From an uncultured Lachnospiraceae bacterium (GTDB lineage Bacteria > Bacillota > Clostridia > Lachnospirales > Lachnospiraceae): a DNA stretch of 9,712 nucleotides. The notes under the pieces were generated by a model. The model was given only the letters and a program-made list of their open reading frames with translations. It was not told the DNA's origin and made no database searches. The stretch is taken from contig CAMWWJ010000115.1 of assembly GCA_947177925.1 (NCBI GenBank), positions 1 through 9,712 of the forward strand, written 5' to 3'. The position numbers and the translations under genes are program-made. Positions 1-7,102 of this stretch are shown here, piece by piece. Each line of letters opens with the position of its first letter. The first letter of the stretch is position 1.

Positions 1-1055
1 AGCACTGACAAATCAATATTCAATGCTGCTGCAGTTTCCTCATTTGTGGACAATTCACACTGTTCCGCTGCCAGATATCCAATCGGAGTTTCAGAAACCT
101 GTGCTTCTCCTTTCAGAATTGCAACTGCCTGCTGGCCTGCCAGATAACCTAACTGATAGTAATCAATGCCGTAGGTTGCAAGACCGCCTGCTTCTACCAT
201 ACCTACTTCGCCGCAGATTGTAGGAAGGTTGTTGTCATTGGCAACCATGGCTACTGTGGACATACCTGCTGCGATAGTATTATCTGTTGGTGCATAGATT
301 ACGTCTACCTTGCCTACCATAGATTCCACTACAGTCTGGATCTCGTTGGAGCTTGCTACAGTAAACACTTCATAAGCAAGACCTGCATCATCACAAGCGG
401 ATTTTGCTAAATCAGCCTGGAATTCGGAGTTGGATTCTGCTGAACAATATAAGATACCAACTGTCTTTGCTTCCGGAAGAAGCTTTTTCAGTAAGTCGAT
501 CTGCTCTTTTACAGGAGTTAAATCGGATGTACCTGTTACATTGGTTCCCGGTGCTGCGTTGTCATTTACCAGACCTGCATCTGCAAAGTCTGTAATTGCA
601 GTACCGATAATAGGGATTTCCGTTGTTTCTGCTGCTGCAGCCTGTGCTGCCGGAGTTGCGATTGCTAAAATCAGATCATCTCCGTCCGCTACTAACTTAG
701 AAGCGATAGTCTGGCATGCAGACTGGTCATTCTGTGCATTCTGCTGATCGATTTCATACTGAATGCCGGAATCATTTAATGCAGCTACAAAGCCTTCATT
801 GGCAGCATCCAATGCCGCATGCTCTGTCAACTGGATCACACCGATCTTGTAAACAGTGCCATCACCTTCTGCTGTCTCATCTGTGTCTGCATCCTCTGCT
901 GCATCTTCCCCTTCAGCATCCTCTGCCGTTTCGTCTTCTGCTTCATCTGTTGTTTCCACATCAGAGTTTACATCTGTTGTTTCATTAGAGCCGCATCCTA
1001 CTAAAAGAGTGGTAGTCATGGCAAGCACTAATGCCAATACTGTTAATTTTTTCAT
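1..1055 (-). CDS. ABC transporter substrate-binding lipoprotein, TrpX-like family (3' end cut by window edge)
   Basis: This is the extracellular solute-binding subunit of an ABC importer, anchored to the outer face of the membrane as a lipoprotein. The start ATG (1055-1053) follows GGAGGAA at 1067-1061. Residues 1-20 form a signal peptide (MKK, then a hydrophobic stretch) ending in a lipobox, LLVG-C21. Residues 24-66 are an extremely acidic tether. The binding domain starts near residue 68 (VYKIGVIQ). It carries blocks typical of the family PF04392/COG2984: NAQND (106-110), ATPAAQAA (133-140), PIIGTAITD (148-156), NVTGTSDL (172-179), YAPTDN (254-259) and GIDYYQLG (296-303). 351 residues are visible and no stop is reached. 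Family length suggests only a short C-terminal piece is missing. Relatives such as streptococcal TrpX are linked to tryptophan uptake, but the ligand cannot be read from this sequence. Permease and ATPase genes would be expected to the left of the window. It has its own promoter, so it starts a new transcription unit. Confidence 0.9.
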   Translation of the reverse strand, partial: MKKLTVLALVLAMTTTLLVGCGSNETTDVNSDVETTDEAEDETAEDAEGEDAAEDADTDETAEGDGTVYKIGVIQLTEHAALDAANEGFVAALNDSGIQYEIDQQNAQNDQSACQTIASKLVADGDDLILAIATPAAQAAAAETTEIPIIGTAITDFADAGLVNDNAAPGTNVTGTSDLTPVKEQIDLLKKLLPEAKTVGILYCSAESNSEFQADLAKSACDDAGLAYEVFTVASSNEIQTVVESMVGKVDVIYAPTDNTIAAGMSTVAMVANDNNLPTICGEVGMVEAGGLATYGIDYYQLGYLAGQQAVAILKGEAQVSETPIGYLAAEQCELSTNEETAAALNIDLSV

Positions 1056-1060
1056 AACAT

Positions 1061-1067
1061 TTCCTCC
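1061..1067 (-). promoter_or_regulatory. Ribosome binding site of the substrate-binding lipoprotein gene
   Basis: GGAGGAA on the minus strand lies five bases upstream of the ATG at 1055. This is a near-consensus Shine-Dalgarno sequence, and it fixes the start so that the signal peptide and lipobox are complete. Confidence 0.85.
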
Positions 1068-1118
1068 ATTTTTTTTGTGACTTCTTTTTGCATGATATAT
1101 CGCTTGTCAACAACTGAA

Positions 1119-1147
1119 AATATACACTATTATAAAAAAAATGTCAA
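1119..1147 (-). promoter_or_regulatory. Sigma-A-type promoter for the substrate-binding lipoprotein gene
   Basis: On the minus strand a perfect -35 box TTGACA (1147-1142) is separated by 17 bases from TATATT (1124-1119), which matches TATAAT at five of six positions. The predicted transcript would begin near 1112 and carry a leader of roughly 55 bases before the ATG at 1055. The spacer contains a run of eight T on this strand. The -35 box begins only two bases after the stop codon of the preceding gene (1152-1150), so the promoter fills the whole intergenic space. I see no operator or riboswitch-like structure in the short leader. Confidence 0.8.
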
Positions 1148-1149
1148 TG

Positions 1150-1824
1150 CTATTCCTTTTCCAGAATTTCCATATTTTTTCCGCCTGTCTTATAAATGGT
1201 ATTTTCTTTTACAAAGCCTCTTACGGAACTTAACGGATAAACGCTTACATTCCTTCCAAGGACCGTACCCGGATTGAGCACGCTGTTACAGCCCACCTGA
1301 GTATAATCCCCTACCATGGCGCCAAATTTCCGAAGCCCTGTTTCCAGTCTGCCATCCTCAACTCTTACCGTCACGTTAGTCTTATCATTTTTCACATTGG
1401 AGGTAATGGCTCCGGCTCCCAAATGGGCTTTAAAGCCAAGTATGCTGTCTCCTACATAGTTATAATGGGGAACTTCCACCTTGTCAAATAATACAACATT
1501 TTTTAATTCTGTGGAATTCCCTACCGTTGCTCCTTTTCCTACAATGGCATTTCCCCTGATAAAAGCACAGTGCCGTATTTCCGCCTCTTCATCAATGATA
1601 CAGGGGCCGTTTATATAGGCAGTAGGCGCTACTTTTGCGGATTTCGCAATCCAGATGTTCTCTCCTCTTTTTTCAAACAGCTCCTCCGGCAGGGTATTTC
1701 CCAGCTCTACAATAAAATCACTGATTTTGGGCAATACCTGCCAGATTGCTTCCACTCCTTCAAAAAGTCTGCCTGCAATGGTCTTTTCAAGATCCACCAG
1801 ATTTTCCGGTGCTGTTTCCCTCAT
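1150..1824 (-). CDS. Left-handed beta-helix protein, GlmU C-terminal-like (putative acyltransferase)
   Basis: This is a 224-residue protein built mainly of hexapeptide-type repeats, predicted to fold as a left-handed parallel beta-helix. After a helical N-terminal part (about 1-50), repeats start near residue 57 (IWIAKSAKVAPTA) and continue to about 205. Residues 105-143 resemble the acetyltransferase half of GlmU: ELKNVV, then a His at 120 in PHYNYVGD, then GAGAITSN (136-143). In GlmU the matching His is the catalytic base for N-acetylation of glucosamine-1-phosphate. There is no N-terminal nucleotidyltransferase domain, so it is not a complete GlmU; such proteins are often loosely named UDP-GlcNAc pyrophosphorylase. 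The substrate is unknown and it may act on another sugar phosphate. The chosen ATG (1824) has a purine-rich Shine-Dalgarno just upstream. The frame can be extended to a TTG at 1908 inside topB, but that start lacks support. It lies 52 bases downstream of topB. Confidence 0.8.
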   Translation of the reverse strand: MRETAPENLVDLEKTIAGRLFEGVEAIWQVLPKISDFIVELGNTLPEELFEKRGENIWIAKSAKVAPTAYINGPCIIDEEAEIRHCAFIRGNAIVGKGATVGNSTELKNVVLFDKVEVPHYNYVGDSILGFKAHLGAGAITSNVKNDKTNVTVRVEDGRLETGLRKFGAMVGDYTQVGCNSVLNPGTVLGRNVSVYPLSSVRGFVKENTIYKTGGKNMEILEKE

Positions 1825-1833
1825 AATCTCTTT

Positions 1834-1839
1834 CCTCTC
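1834..1839 (-). promoter_or_regulatory. Ribosome binding site that sets the start of the beta-helix gene
   Basis: The minus strand reads GAGAGG at 1839-1834, inside the longer purine tract GAGAGGAAAGAG, about nine bases before the ATG at 1824. This supports the internal ATG over the upstream in-frame TTG at 1908, which lies within the topB coding region. Confidence 0.6.
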
Positions 1840-1876
1840 TTTCCTTGCTTCCCATATTTTATATTGGAAATTTTCC

Positions 1877-3904
1877 TTATTTTTCGTATGCTTTTGCCAC
1901 CTGGTCAAACTGTCTGTACAGCATTCCCTGATTGGACAGTCCCTTTACATAATTTGTGCGCCTTCTTACAAAATCATCCAGCTTTCCCATATATTCCCCT
2001 TCCGTAATAGTGCCTTCCGCCACCATGGTAAGCCCTTTTTCCCAGCTTGCAGTCAGCTTCGGGTCCAAAAGAGGCCGGATTGCCGCATTTACCACTTCGT
2101 AAATCATCTCCCCAAGCTTTGTGGGAGTGATAATCTGAGTCTTCTTTGCCAGTTTTAAATACTGATTGTTTACCAGCTTCTTTAAAATCTCCGCCCTTGT
2201 GGCAGACGTACCGATTCCGCTTCCTTTAATCTGTGCCCGAAGCTCCTCATCCTCTATGAGCTGTCCGGCATTTTCCATGGCAAGAATCAGGGAACCGGAA
2301 TTATACCGCTTTGGCGGGGAAGTTTCTCCTTCTTTCACAAAATATTCATTGACTTCTACAGTCATTCCCTTTTTCAACTTAGATACGGCTTCCAAAAAAG
2401 AGGCATCACATTTCACATCCTCTTCCTCGCCGGCTTTATTTTTCTCTGCTCCCTCTTTGTCTCCTTCCTTTTTCTTTCCAAAGGAAAATTCCATGACCTT
2501 TAAATACCCTTCCTCCGCCAGCACTTTAAAAGAAGTAAAAAACTTTTCCGGTGCCTGCTTCGTGTTATTTACTGTTACAAGACTTACTTTCTGATAAATT
2601 GCCGGTTTATAAAAAATCCCCAAAAACCTTCTGGCGATAATCTCATAGACCTTTACAGCAGTAGGAGCCAGCCCATTTAAATTATTCAATCCCTGCCCTG
2701 TAGGAATGATGGCATAGTGGTCTGTAATCTGCTTATCATTTACATAGCGGGTTTTTGCAATGGTCTTATAACGTTCCCCGCTAAGCACCTCCTCCGCAAA
2801 GCTGCCTACCAGGGGATGATTTTTCAGCCCGTTTATATTTTTATAAATTTCCTTGCTGACTGCTGTGGACAATACTCTTGCATCCGTTCTCGGATAAGTG
2901 ACCATCTTTTTTTCATATAGCTCCTGCACGATTCTAAGAGTCTCGTCAGGACTGATTTTAAAATACTTGGAGCAGTCATTCTGCAGCTCTGCCAGATTAT
3001 ATAAAAGAGGGGGATTTTTCGTTTCCTTTTTCTTTTCCACAGAAAAGATCTCCATGGTTCCTTCCTGACAACGCTCTATCAGCTCTTTAGCATCCTTTTC
3101 CTCTTTAAAACCGTTTTCCTTATAAAGCATGGGGGATTGAAAATAAGCAGATCCTTCCACACTTTTCCACTCGGCTTCAAAGTCCTTTCCTTCCATGGAT
3201 ACCCCTGCCATTACCCGGTAAAAAGGGGTCTTTACAAAGCTTCGGATTTCCCGTTCCCTGTTCACTACCATTCCAAGCACACAGGTCATCACCCGCCCTA
3301 CGGAAACCACTACGTTTTTCTCCTGTTTCAGATAATTCTTAATGGAAAACCCATATTTTAAAGTCAACGCCCTGGAAAAATTGATTCCCATCAAGTAATC
3401 TTCCTTGGCTCTTAAATAGGCAGAAGCACAGAGATTGTCGTAGCAGGACAAATCTTTTGCTTCTTTAATCCCTCTCCGGATTTCCTCCTCTGTCTGGGAA
3501 TCAATCCACACTCGTTTTCGTTCCTTTCCTGTTACATGTGCCTGAGTCTCCACAAGGCGATAAATATACTCCCCTTCCCGTCCTGAGTCGGTGCACACGT
3601 AAATGGTGGAAACATCCTCTCTTGTAAGCAGGCTGCTTACGATGGCAAACTGCTTTTTCACGCTTTCAATGACTTCATATTTGAATGTTTCCGGAATGAA
3701 AGGAATGGTGTCCAAGGACCAGCGCTTTAAGCTGTCATCATATGCATCCGGATAGCTCATGGTAACCAGATGGCCTACGCACCATGTAATGATGGTGTTT
3801 TCCCCTTCTATATATCCGTCCTTATTTTTTGCATTCAACTTCAGAGCCTTTGCAAATTCTCTGGCAACGCTTGGTTTTTCTGCAATAAATATACTTTTAC
3901 TCAT
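1877..3904 (-). CDS. topB: DNA topoisomerase III (type IA)
   Basis: This ATP-independent type IA topoisomerase cuts one DNA strand through a 5'-phosphotyrosine. It relaxes negative supercoils and resolves linked or recombination intermediates. Its 675 residues are near the usual length. The Toprim domain carries the N-terminal acidic motif AEKPSVAR (E9) and TDSGREGE (105-112), in which the second Asp of the classic DxD is Gly. The SxGRVQTP-type motif appears as SVGRVMTC (201-208). The catalytic tyrosine is Y337 in YPRTD. DHYAIIPT (395-402) and GIGTSATRAEI (563-573) are also family signatures. A Lys/Glu-rich insert at about 477-498 interrupts the later core. The protein ends at 675 without Cys-rich zinc ribbons, so the tail is short. 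The ATG (3904) lies eight bases after the upstream stop codon, and its Shine-Dalgarno AGGAT (3914-3910) overlaps that stop, so translation is probably coupled to the ATPase gene. Confidence 0.95.
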   Translation of the reverse strand: MSKSIFIAEKPSVAREFAKALKLNAKNKDGYIEGENTIITWCVGHLVTMSYPDAYDDSLKRWSLDTIPFIPETFKYEVIESVKKQFAIVSSLLTREDVSTIYVCTDSGREGEYIYRLVETQAHVTGKERKRVWIDSQTEEEIRRGIKEAKDLSCYDNLCASAYLRAKEDYLMGINFSRALTLKYGFSIKNYLKQEKNVVVSVGRVMTCVLGMVVNREREIRSFVKTPFYRVMAGVSMEGKDFEAEWKSVEGSAYFQSPMLYKENGFKEEKDAKELIERCQEGTMEIFSVEKKKETKNPPLLYNLAELQNDCSKYFKISPDETLRIVQELYEKKMVTYPRTDARVLSTAVSKEIYKNINGLKNHPLVGSFAEEVLSGERYKTIAKTRYVNDKQITDHYAIIPTGQGLNNLNGLAPTAVKVYEIIARRFLGIFYKPAIYQKVSLVTVNNTKQAPEKFFTSFKVLAEEGYLKVMEFSFGKKKEGDKEGAEKNKAGEEEDVKCDASFLEAVSKLKKGMTVEVNEYFVKEGETSPPKRYNSGSLILAMENAGQLIEDEELRAQIKGSGIGTSATRAEILKKLVNNQYLKLAKKTQIITPTKLGEMIYEVVNAAIRPLLDPKLTASWEKGLTMVAEGTITEGEYMGKLDDFVRRRTNYVKGLSNQGMLYRQFDQVAKAYEK

Positions 3905-3909
3905 ATTGT

Positions 3910-3914
3910 ATCCT
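3910..3914 (-). promoter_or_regulatory. topB ribosome binding site overlapping the stop codon of the ATPase gene
   Basis: The minus strand reads AGGAT at 3914-3910, and the stop TAG of the upstream ATPase gene occupies 3915-3913. A ribosome ending the ATPase therefore stops on the topB Shine-Dalgarno, five bases before the topB ATG. This is a standard layout for translational coupling. Confidence 0.65.
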
Positions 3915-5307
3915 AACTTTGTATTCTTTTAGAAAAACCAAGCGGTTCTTCTTTCACATTTTTTAAATAGAGATGGAGCTTTACCTTTGCTTCCAGCCGA
4001 AGTCGCTCATCAAAGCTGCCCATGGAAAACAGATAACATTCATCCGGCGCGACTCCTGCCTGTTCCAGATTGTACAAATACCTTTGATAATCCTCATAGG
4101 TCATTCCACTCTTATCGTATTTGGTAAACACCGCAAGAACCTTTCCCTGTCCATTAGAAGCAAGCATATCGATACTGCCATCCTTTCCGGCCCATATACC
4201 GCTTTTTTCATAATGAAAAGGAAGCTTTCTTTCTTCATTTAAATAATCCATATATTCCCTGCAGATTTTGGAAAAATAAAATCCGCAGTATTCCTTAAAG
4301 CCCGGTGCAATATAGGCTTCATAAAATTTCTCCGGCCTCATCAGGGTAAGGCTGCTTAAATTGGGAAAAATGAACCGAAACCAGAAATCCATATAAGGAT
4401 AGCTGATCTGATACAGCCCTTTTTGTACATGCTCCCTGCTTTTCGTCTCATAGGAAAACACCTTTTCCACAAACTCCAGCTCCATCAGGTTTTTTAAATA
4501 AACACTGATCTTAGCCCTTGAAAATCCTGTATGCTTATACAAATCATTCAGCTTCTTTTTTCCAGAGGCAAGAGCTGCCAGTATGGAGTGATAAACTGCA
4601 GGCTCTCGTAGCTCCTCTTCTAAAAGCCTGCTTCCTTCCAGCTGCAGAAAGGTGCCTTCTTTTAAGATGAATTCACAAATATTTTCCCTGGTAGAACGGG
4701 TCTTGTCAAAGCAGGGCAGATATCCGGTTATCCCTCCTAAAATACTATAAGTCTCAATTAACTGCTCTAATGTATATGCCTTATAATAGCGGGAGATTTC
4801 CCGAAAGGTAAGCTCCTTTATTTTTAAAAAGCCGGAAATGGAATAAGCCGCCCTACCGATTTTTTTCACCATGCTGTTTTCTATAAATCCAATAAAAGAG
4901 CTTGCCAATATAACCAAAGCATTGGCTTCTCCCTGTAAAAATCCCACCAATGCTTCCATAAAGGCGCTCTGGCCTTTTAGCAGATATTGAAATTCATCAA
5001 AAACAAGAACGAGTTTTTCTCTGTCCCTGCTTTTTTTGCCTACTTTTCCCAACACTTCCTGATAATCCGGAAACTCAGAAGAAAATTCATAACCGTTCCG
5101 GGACAGTTCCCTTGCCATCTGGAAAAGCTGTTCCCGTTCCGAGGCTTCCCTTGCCAGATAATAAACAGAATTTTTATCCTTTATGAATTCCTTCAGCATA
5201 GTGGTTTTCCCAATCCCCTTTTGTCCGTAGACAACCAGAAGGCCCGGCTGATTTTTTTCATAAAAGCCTGTTAAATATTCTAATTCACCCTGACGCTCCA
5301 TTCTCAT
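3913..5307 (-). CDS. P-loop ATPase with winged helix and C-terminal DUF234 domain
   Basis: This 464-residue cytoplasmic protein has the architecture of archaeal-type ATPases (PF01637) followed by DUF234 (PF03008). Walker A is GQKGIGKTT (28-36), with K34 and T35 for nucleotide phosphates. Walker B is LVLVFDE (99-105). A conserved SS (136-137) lies where sensor 1 is expected. Residues 240-285 form a winged helix (ALASGKKKLNDLYKHTG and SRAKISVYLKNLMEL). The DUF234 part follows, with the aromatic block YPYMDFWFRF (303-312). DUF234 resembles PD-(D/E)xK nucleases. Here D380 (GSIDML) is present, but the usual ExK position reads F394-T395-K396, so cleavage activity is doubtful. The family's role is poorly known; DNA-related or defence-like functions have been suggested. 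The ATG at 5307 follows GAGG at 5318-5315, and the gene starts 21 bases after the GGDEF-EAL stop. It overlaps the topB ribosome binding site, suggesting joint expression with topB. Confidence 0.85.
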   Translation of the reverse strand: MRMERQGELEYLTGFYEKNQPGLLVVYGQKGIGKTTMLKEFIKDKNSVYYLAREASEREQLFQMARELSRNGYEFSSEFPDYQEVLGKVGKKSRDREKLVLVFDEFQYLLKGQSAFMEALVGFLQGEANALVILASSFIGFIENSMVKKIGRAAYSISGFLKIKELTFREISRYYKAYTLEQLIETYSILGGITGYLPCFDKTRSTRENICEFILKEGTFLQLEGSRLLEEELREPAVYHSILAALASGKKKLNDLYKHTGFSRAKISVYLKNLMELEFVEKVFSYETKSREHVQKGLYQISYPYMDFWFRFIFPNLSSLTLMRPEKFYEAYIAPGFKEYCGFYFSKICREYMDYLNEERKLPFHYEKSGIWAGKDGSIDMLASNGQGKVLAVFTKYDKSGMTYEDYQRYLYNLEQAGVAPDECYLFSMGSFDERLRLEAKVKLHLYLKNVKEEPLGFSKRIQS

Positions 5308-5328
5308 AGCTTTTCCTCATAACGATTA

Positions 5329-7053
5329 TTAGATAGAATCTGCAATTATCTTTTCGATTTCAGAAGCGGGCATGGGCCTGCCCAACAAAAATCCTTGAAT
5401 ATTGTCACATTCAATATCCTTTAAATATTCATACTGTTCCTCTGTCTCCACCCCTTCTGCCACCGTTTCACAGCCTAACTTTTTTACCATGGAAACTATG
5501 GATTCCGTAATGACTCTGGTGCTGTCATCGCAGATTACCGTATCAATGAAGGATTTGTCTATTTTCAGCGTATCAATTGGAAGCCCCTTCAAATAGGACA
5601 GAGACGAAAATCCCGTTCCAAAATCGTCCAAAGATATTTTGATACCGTATTCCTTTAACACATGGAGCTTTTCCAATACGCTTTCAAAATCATCAATTAA
5701 CACGCTTTCGGTAATTTCCAATTCAATTTCACTTGGGTCTACCTTGTACTTTTTTAAAATATTCAAAAGGTTGTATACAAAATCCGGACGCTTATATTGG
5801 ATAGCGGAAATATTTAAAGAAATCACCAGCGGCATATCATACTTTTCCTTCCACTTTGCAAACCGGCTGATTCCTTCCTCCAATACCCATGTTCCGATTT
5901 GCACAATCATGCCGCTTTGCTCTGCAATGGGAATGAATACGCCGGGGCTGATCATTTTTCCAAGATCATCCCGCCAGCGTATCAGCGCTTCCACGCCTCT
6001 TAGCTTTTTCGTTTTGGAATCATATTGCGGCTGATAATACAGCTCGAATTCATGGTCGCTTAAAGCATTTTCCAGCTTATTTTCCAACTGGATGGTTTCT
6101 TTAAAACTAGTTAAAATCGGCGCTTCAAAATATTGGATATTATCTTTTCCTAAAGACTTGGCCTTAAACATAACGATTTCCGCACAATTCATAAGCTCCA
6201 GTGAGTTTTTGCTTGCTTCCGGATATTCCGCTACTCCTACGCATACGGTTATCTTTAAGGATAAGGTACTGGATAACACAAAAGGCTCTTTTAACTTTTC
6301 TCTGATAGTCTTATAAATATTTTCCACACTGCGAAGACCCATGGGATCATAAATGGCCATATAAAACAAGTCGTTATTTACGTGGGCAATCAAAGTATTT
6401 TCATTTTTAAATTCCGATTTTAAGAACAGTCCGAAGCTCTGAATCAGTTCATCTCCCGCAATCATCCCAAGGCCGTCATTTACCTTTTTAAAGCCATCAA
6501 TATCAATACAAAGAACCGATACCACCACCTGCTCTTCTTCCGCTTTTCGAAGCCATTCGCTTAACATGCGCACGAAATAATTGCGGTTATATAAACCGGT
6601 AATCGTATCATAATAAGCCATATAAAGCAATTCTTCATTCTGCATTTTCAGCTTGCTGACATCTCTTATGCGGATTGCCTTTTCCAAAGGCTTTTTCTGT
6701 TCGTCATAAGTAATGCTTACTTCAAACTTCAGCCACGTCTTTCCATCTAACAGGCAGCACTCACATTCTCCATATTCCACACCGTTTTTTTCTTCAAAAA
6801 TAATTTCTCTTAAGGGAGCCTGAAACTCGTCCTTGACACTTTCAACCAAATGAGACAAGTCCATAAGGGAATGTACTTGAAAAGAAAAGAATTTTTCAAA
6901 ACAGCCTAACACTTCTATTCTTTTTTCCCGAAAATGGTAATAGATAAAGGCATTGGAGGACATACCGCATATCATGCGGTACATTCTCTCATTGCCTGCT
7001 AATTTTTTGTTCATTGCTAAAAGCAAGTCCAGTTGGTATTGTGCTTCGTTCAT
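5329..7053 (-). CDS. PAS-like/degenerate GGDEF/EAL protein, probable c-di-GMP phosphodiesterase
   Basis: This 574-residue soluble signalling protein has no signal peptide or membrane helix. Residues 20-135 look like a PAS-type sensor. The GGDEF domain (about 145-310) starts with DTITGLYNRNYF (149-160) and keeps DIDGFKKVND (184-193), but its signature reads NNDLF (226-230) instead of GGDEF, so diguanylate cyclase activity is unlikely. It may bind GTP as a regulator. The EAL domain (about 320-570) looks catalytically complete: EALIRW (355-360), N414, EITES (446-450), LDDFGTG (475-481), K497 in LKIDK, AEGVE (532-536) and Q553 in QGFLLGRP. Net activity is therefore predicted to be c-di-GMP hydrolysis. 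The ATG at 7053 has GAGGGAG (7067-7061) seven bases upstream. An in-frame TTG two codons earlier would sit almost on that site and was rejected. The frame ends with tandem TAA TAA. It lies 49 bases after asd and 21 before the ATPase gene. Confidence 0.92.
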   Translation of the reverse strand: MNEAQYQLDLLLAMNKKLAGNERMYRMICGMSSNAFIYYHFREKRIEVLGCFEKFFSFQVHSLMDLSHLVESVKDEFQAPLREIIFEEKNGVEYGECECCLLDGKTWLKFEVSITYDEQKKPLEKAIRIRDVSKLKMQNEELLYMAYYDTITGLYNRNYFVRMLSEWLRKAEEEQVVVSVLCIDIDGFKKVNDGLGMIAGDELIQSFGLFLKSEFKNENTLIAHVNNDLFYMAIYDPMGLRSVENIYKTIREKLKEPFVLSSTLSLKITVCVGVAEYPEASKNSLELMNCAEIVMFKAKSLGKDNIQYFEAPILTSFKETIQLENKLENALSDHEFELYYQPQYDSKTKKLRGVEALIRWRDDLGKMISPGVFIPIAEQSGMIVQIGTWVLEEGISRFAKWKEKYDMPLVISLNISAIQYKRPDFVYNLLNILKKYKVDPSEIELEITESVLIDDFESVLEKLHVLKEYGIKISLDDFGTGFSSLSYLKGLPIDTLKIDKSFIDTVICDDSTRVITESIVSMVKKLGCETVAEGVETEEQYEYLKDIECDNIQGFLLGRPMPASEIEKIIADSI

Positions 7054-7060
7054 AATCAAG

Positions 7061-7067
7061 CTCCCTC
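7061..7067 (-). promoter_or_regulatory. Ribosome binding site deciding the GGDEF-EAL start
   Basis: GAGGGAG on the minus strand lies seven bases before ATG at 7053 and only one base before the in-frame TTG at 7059. Spacing favours the ATG. Confidence 0.75.
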
Positions 7068-7102
7068 GTCACTTCAAAATCTGTTGCTTTGTTTATTTCC
7101 AT

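Noticed and set aside
430..1080. Several overlapping plus-strand frames rich in Ser, Cys, His and Leu
   Set aside because: They mirror the Ala/Asp/Glu/Thr-rich linker and binding domain of the lipoprotein on the opposite strand. Their low complexity comes from that linker.
1133..1141. T-run after the beta-helix gene (minus strand) as a rho-independent terminator
   Set aside because: No GC-rich hairpin precedes it. The run lies in the spacer of the lipoprotein promoter.
1866..1876. Short perfect palindrome (GGAAA-A-TTTCC on the minus strand) right after topB, followed by an AT-rich TATAAA-like stretch
   Set aside because: The five-base AT-rich arms are too weak for a terminator, there is no U tract, and no -35 box sits at proper spacing.
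1825..1908. N-terminal extension of the beta-helix protein from a TTG at 1908
   Set aside because: It would begin inside topB with a rare start codon and add a basic stretch unlike the family. The ATG at 1824 has its own Shine-Dalgarno.
1655..2158. Plus-strand open frame of 167 codons opposite the beta-helix gene and the topB 3' end
   Set aside because: It is antisense to two well-supported genes, has no ribosome binding site or recognisable motifs, and its Phe/Ser/Leu-rich composition is typical of a reverse-strand shadow.
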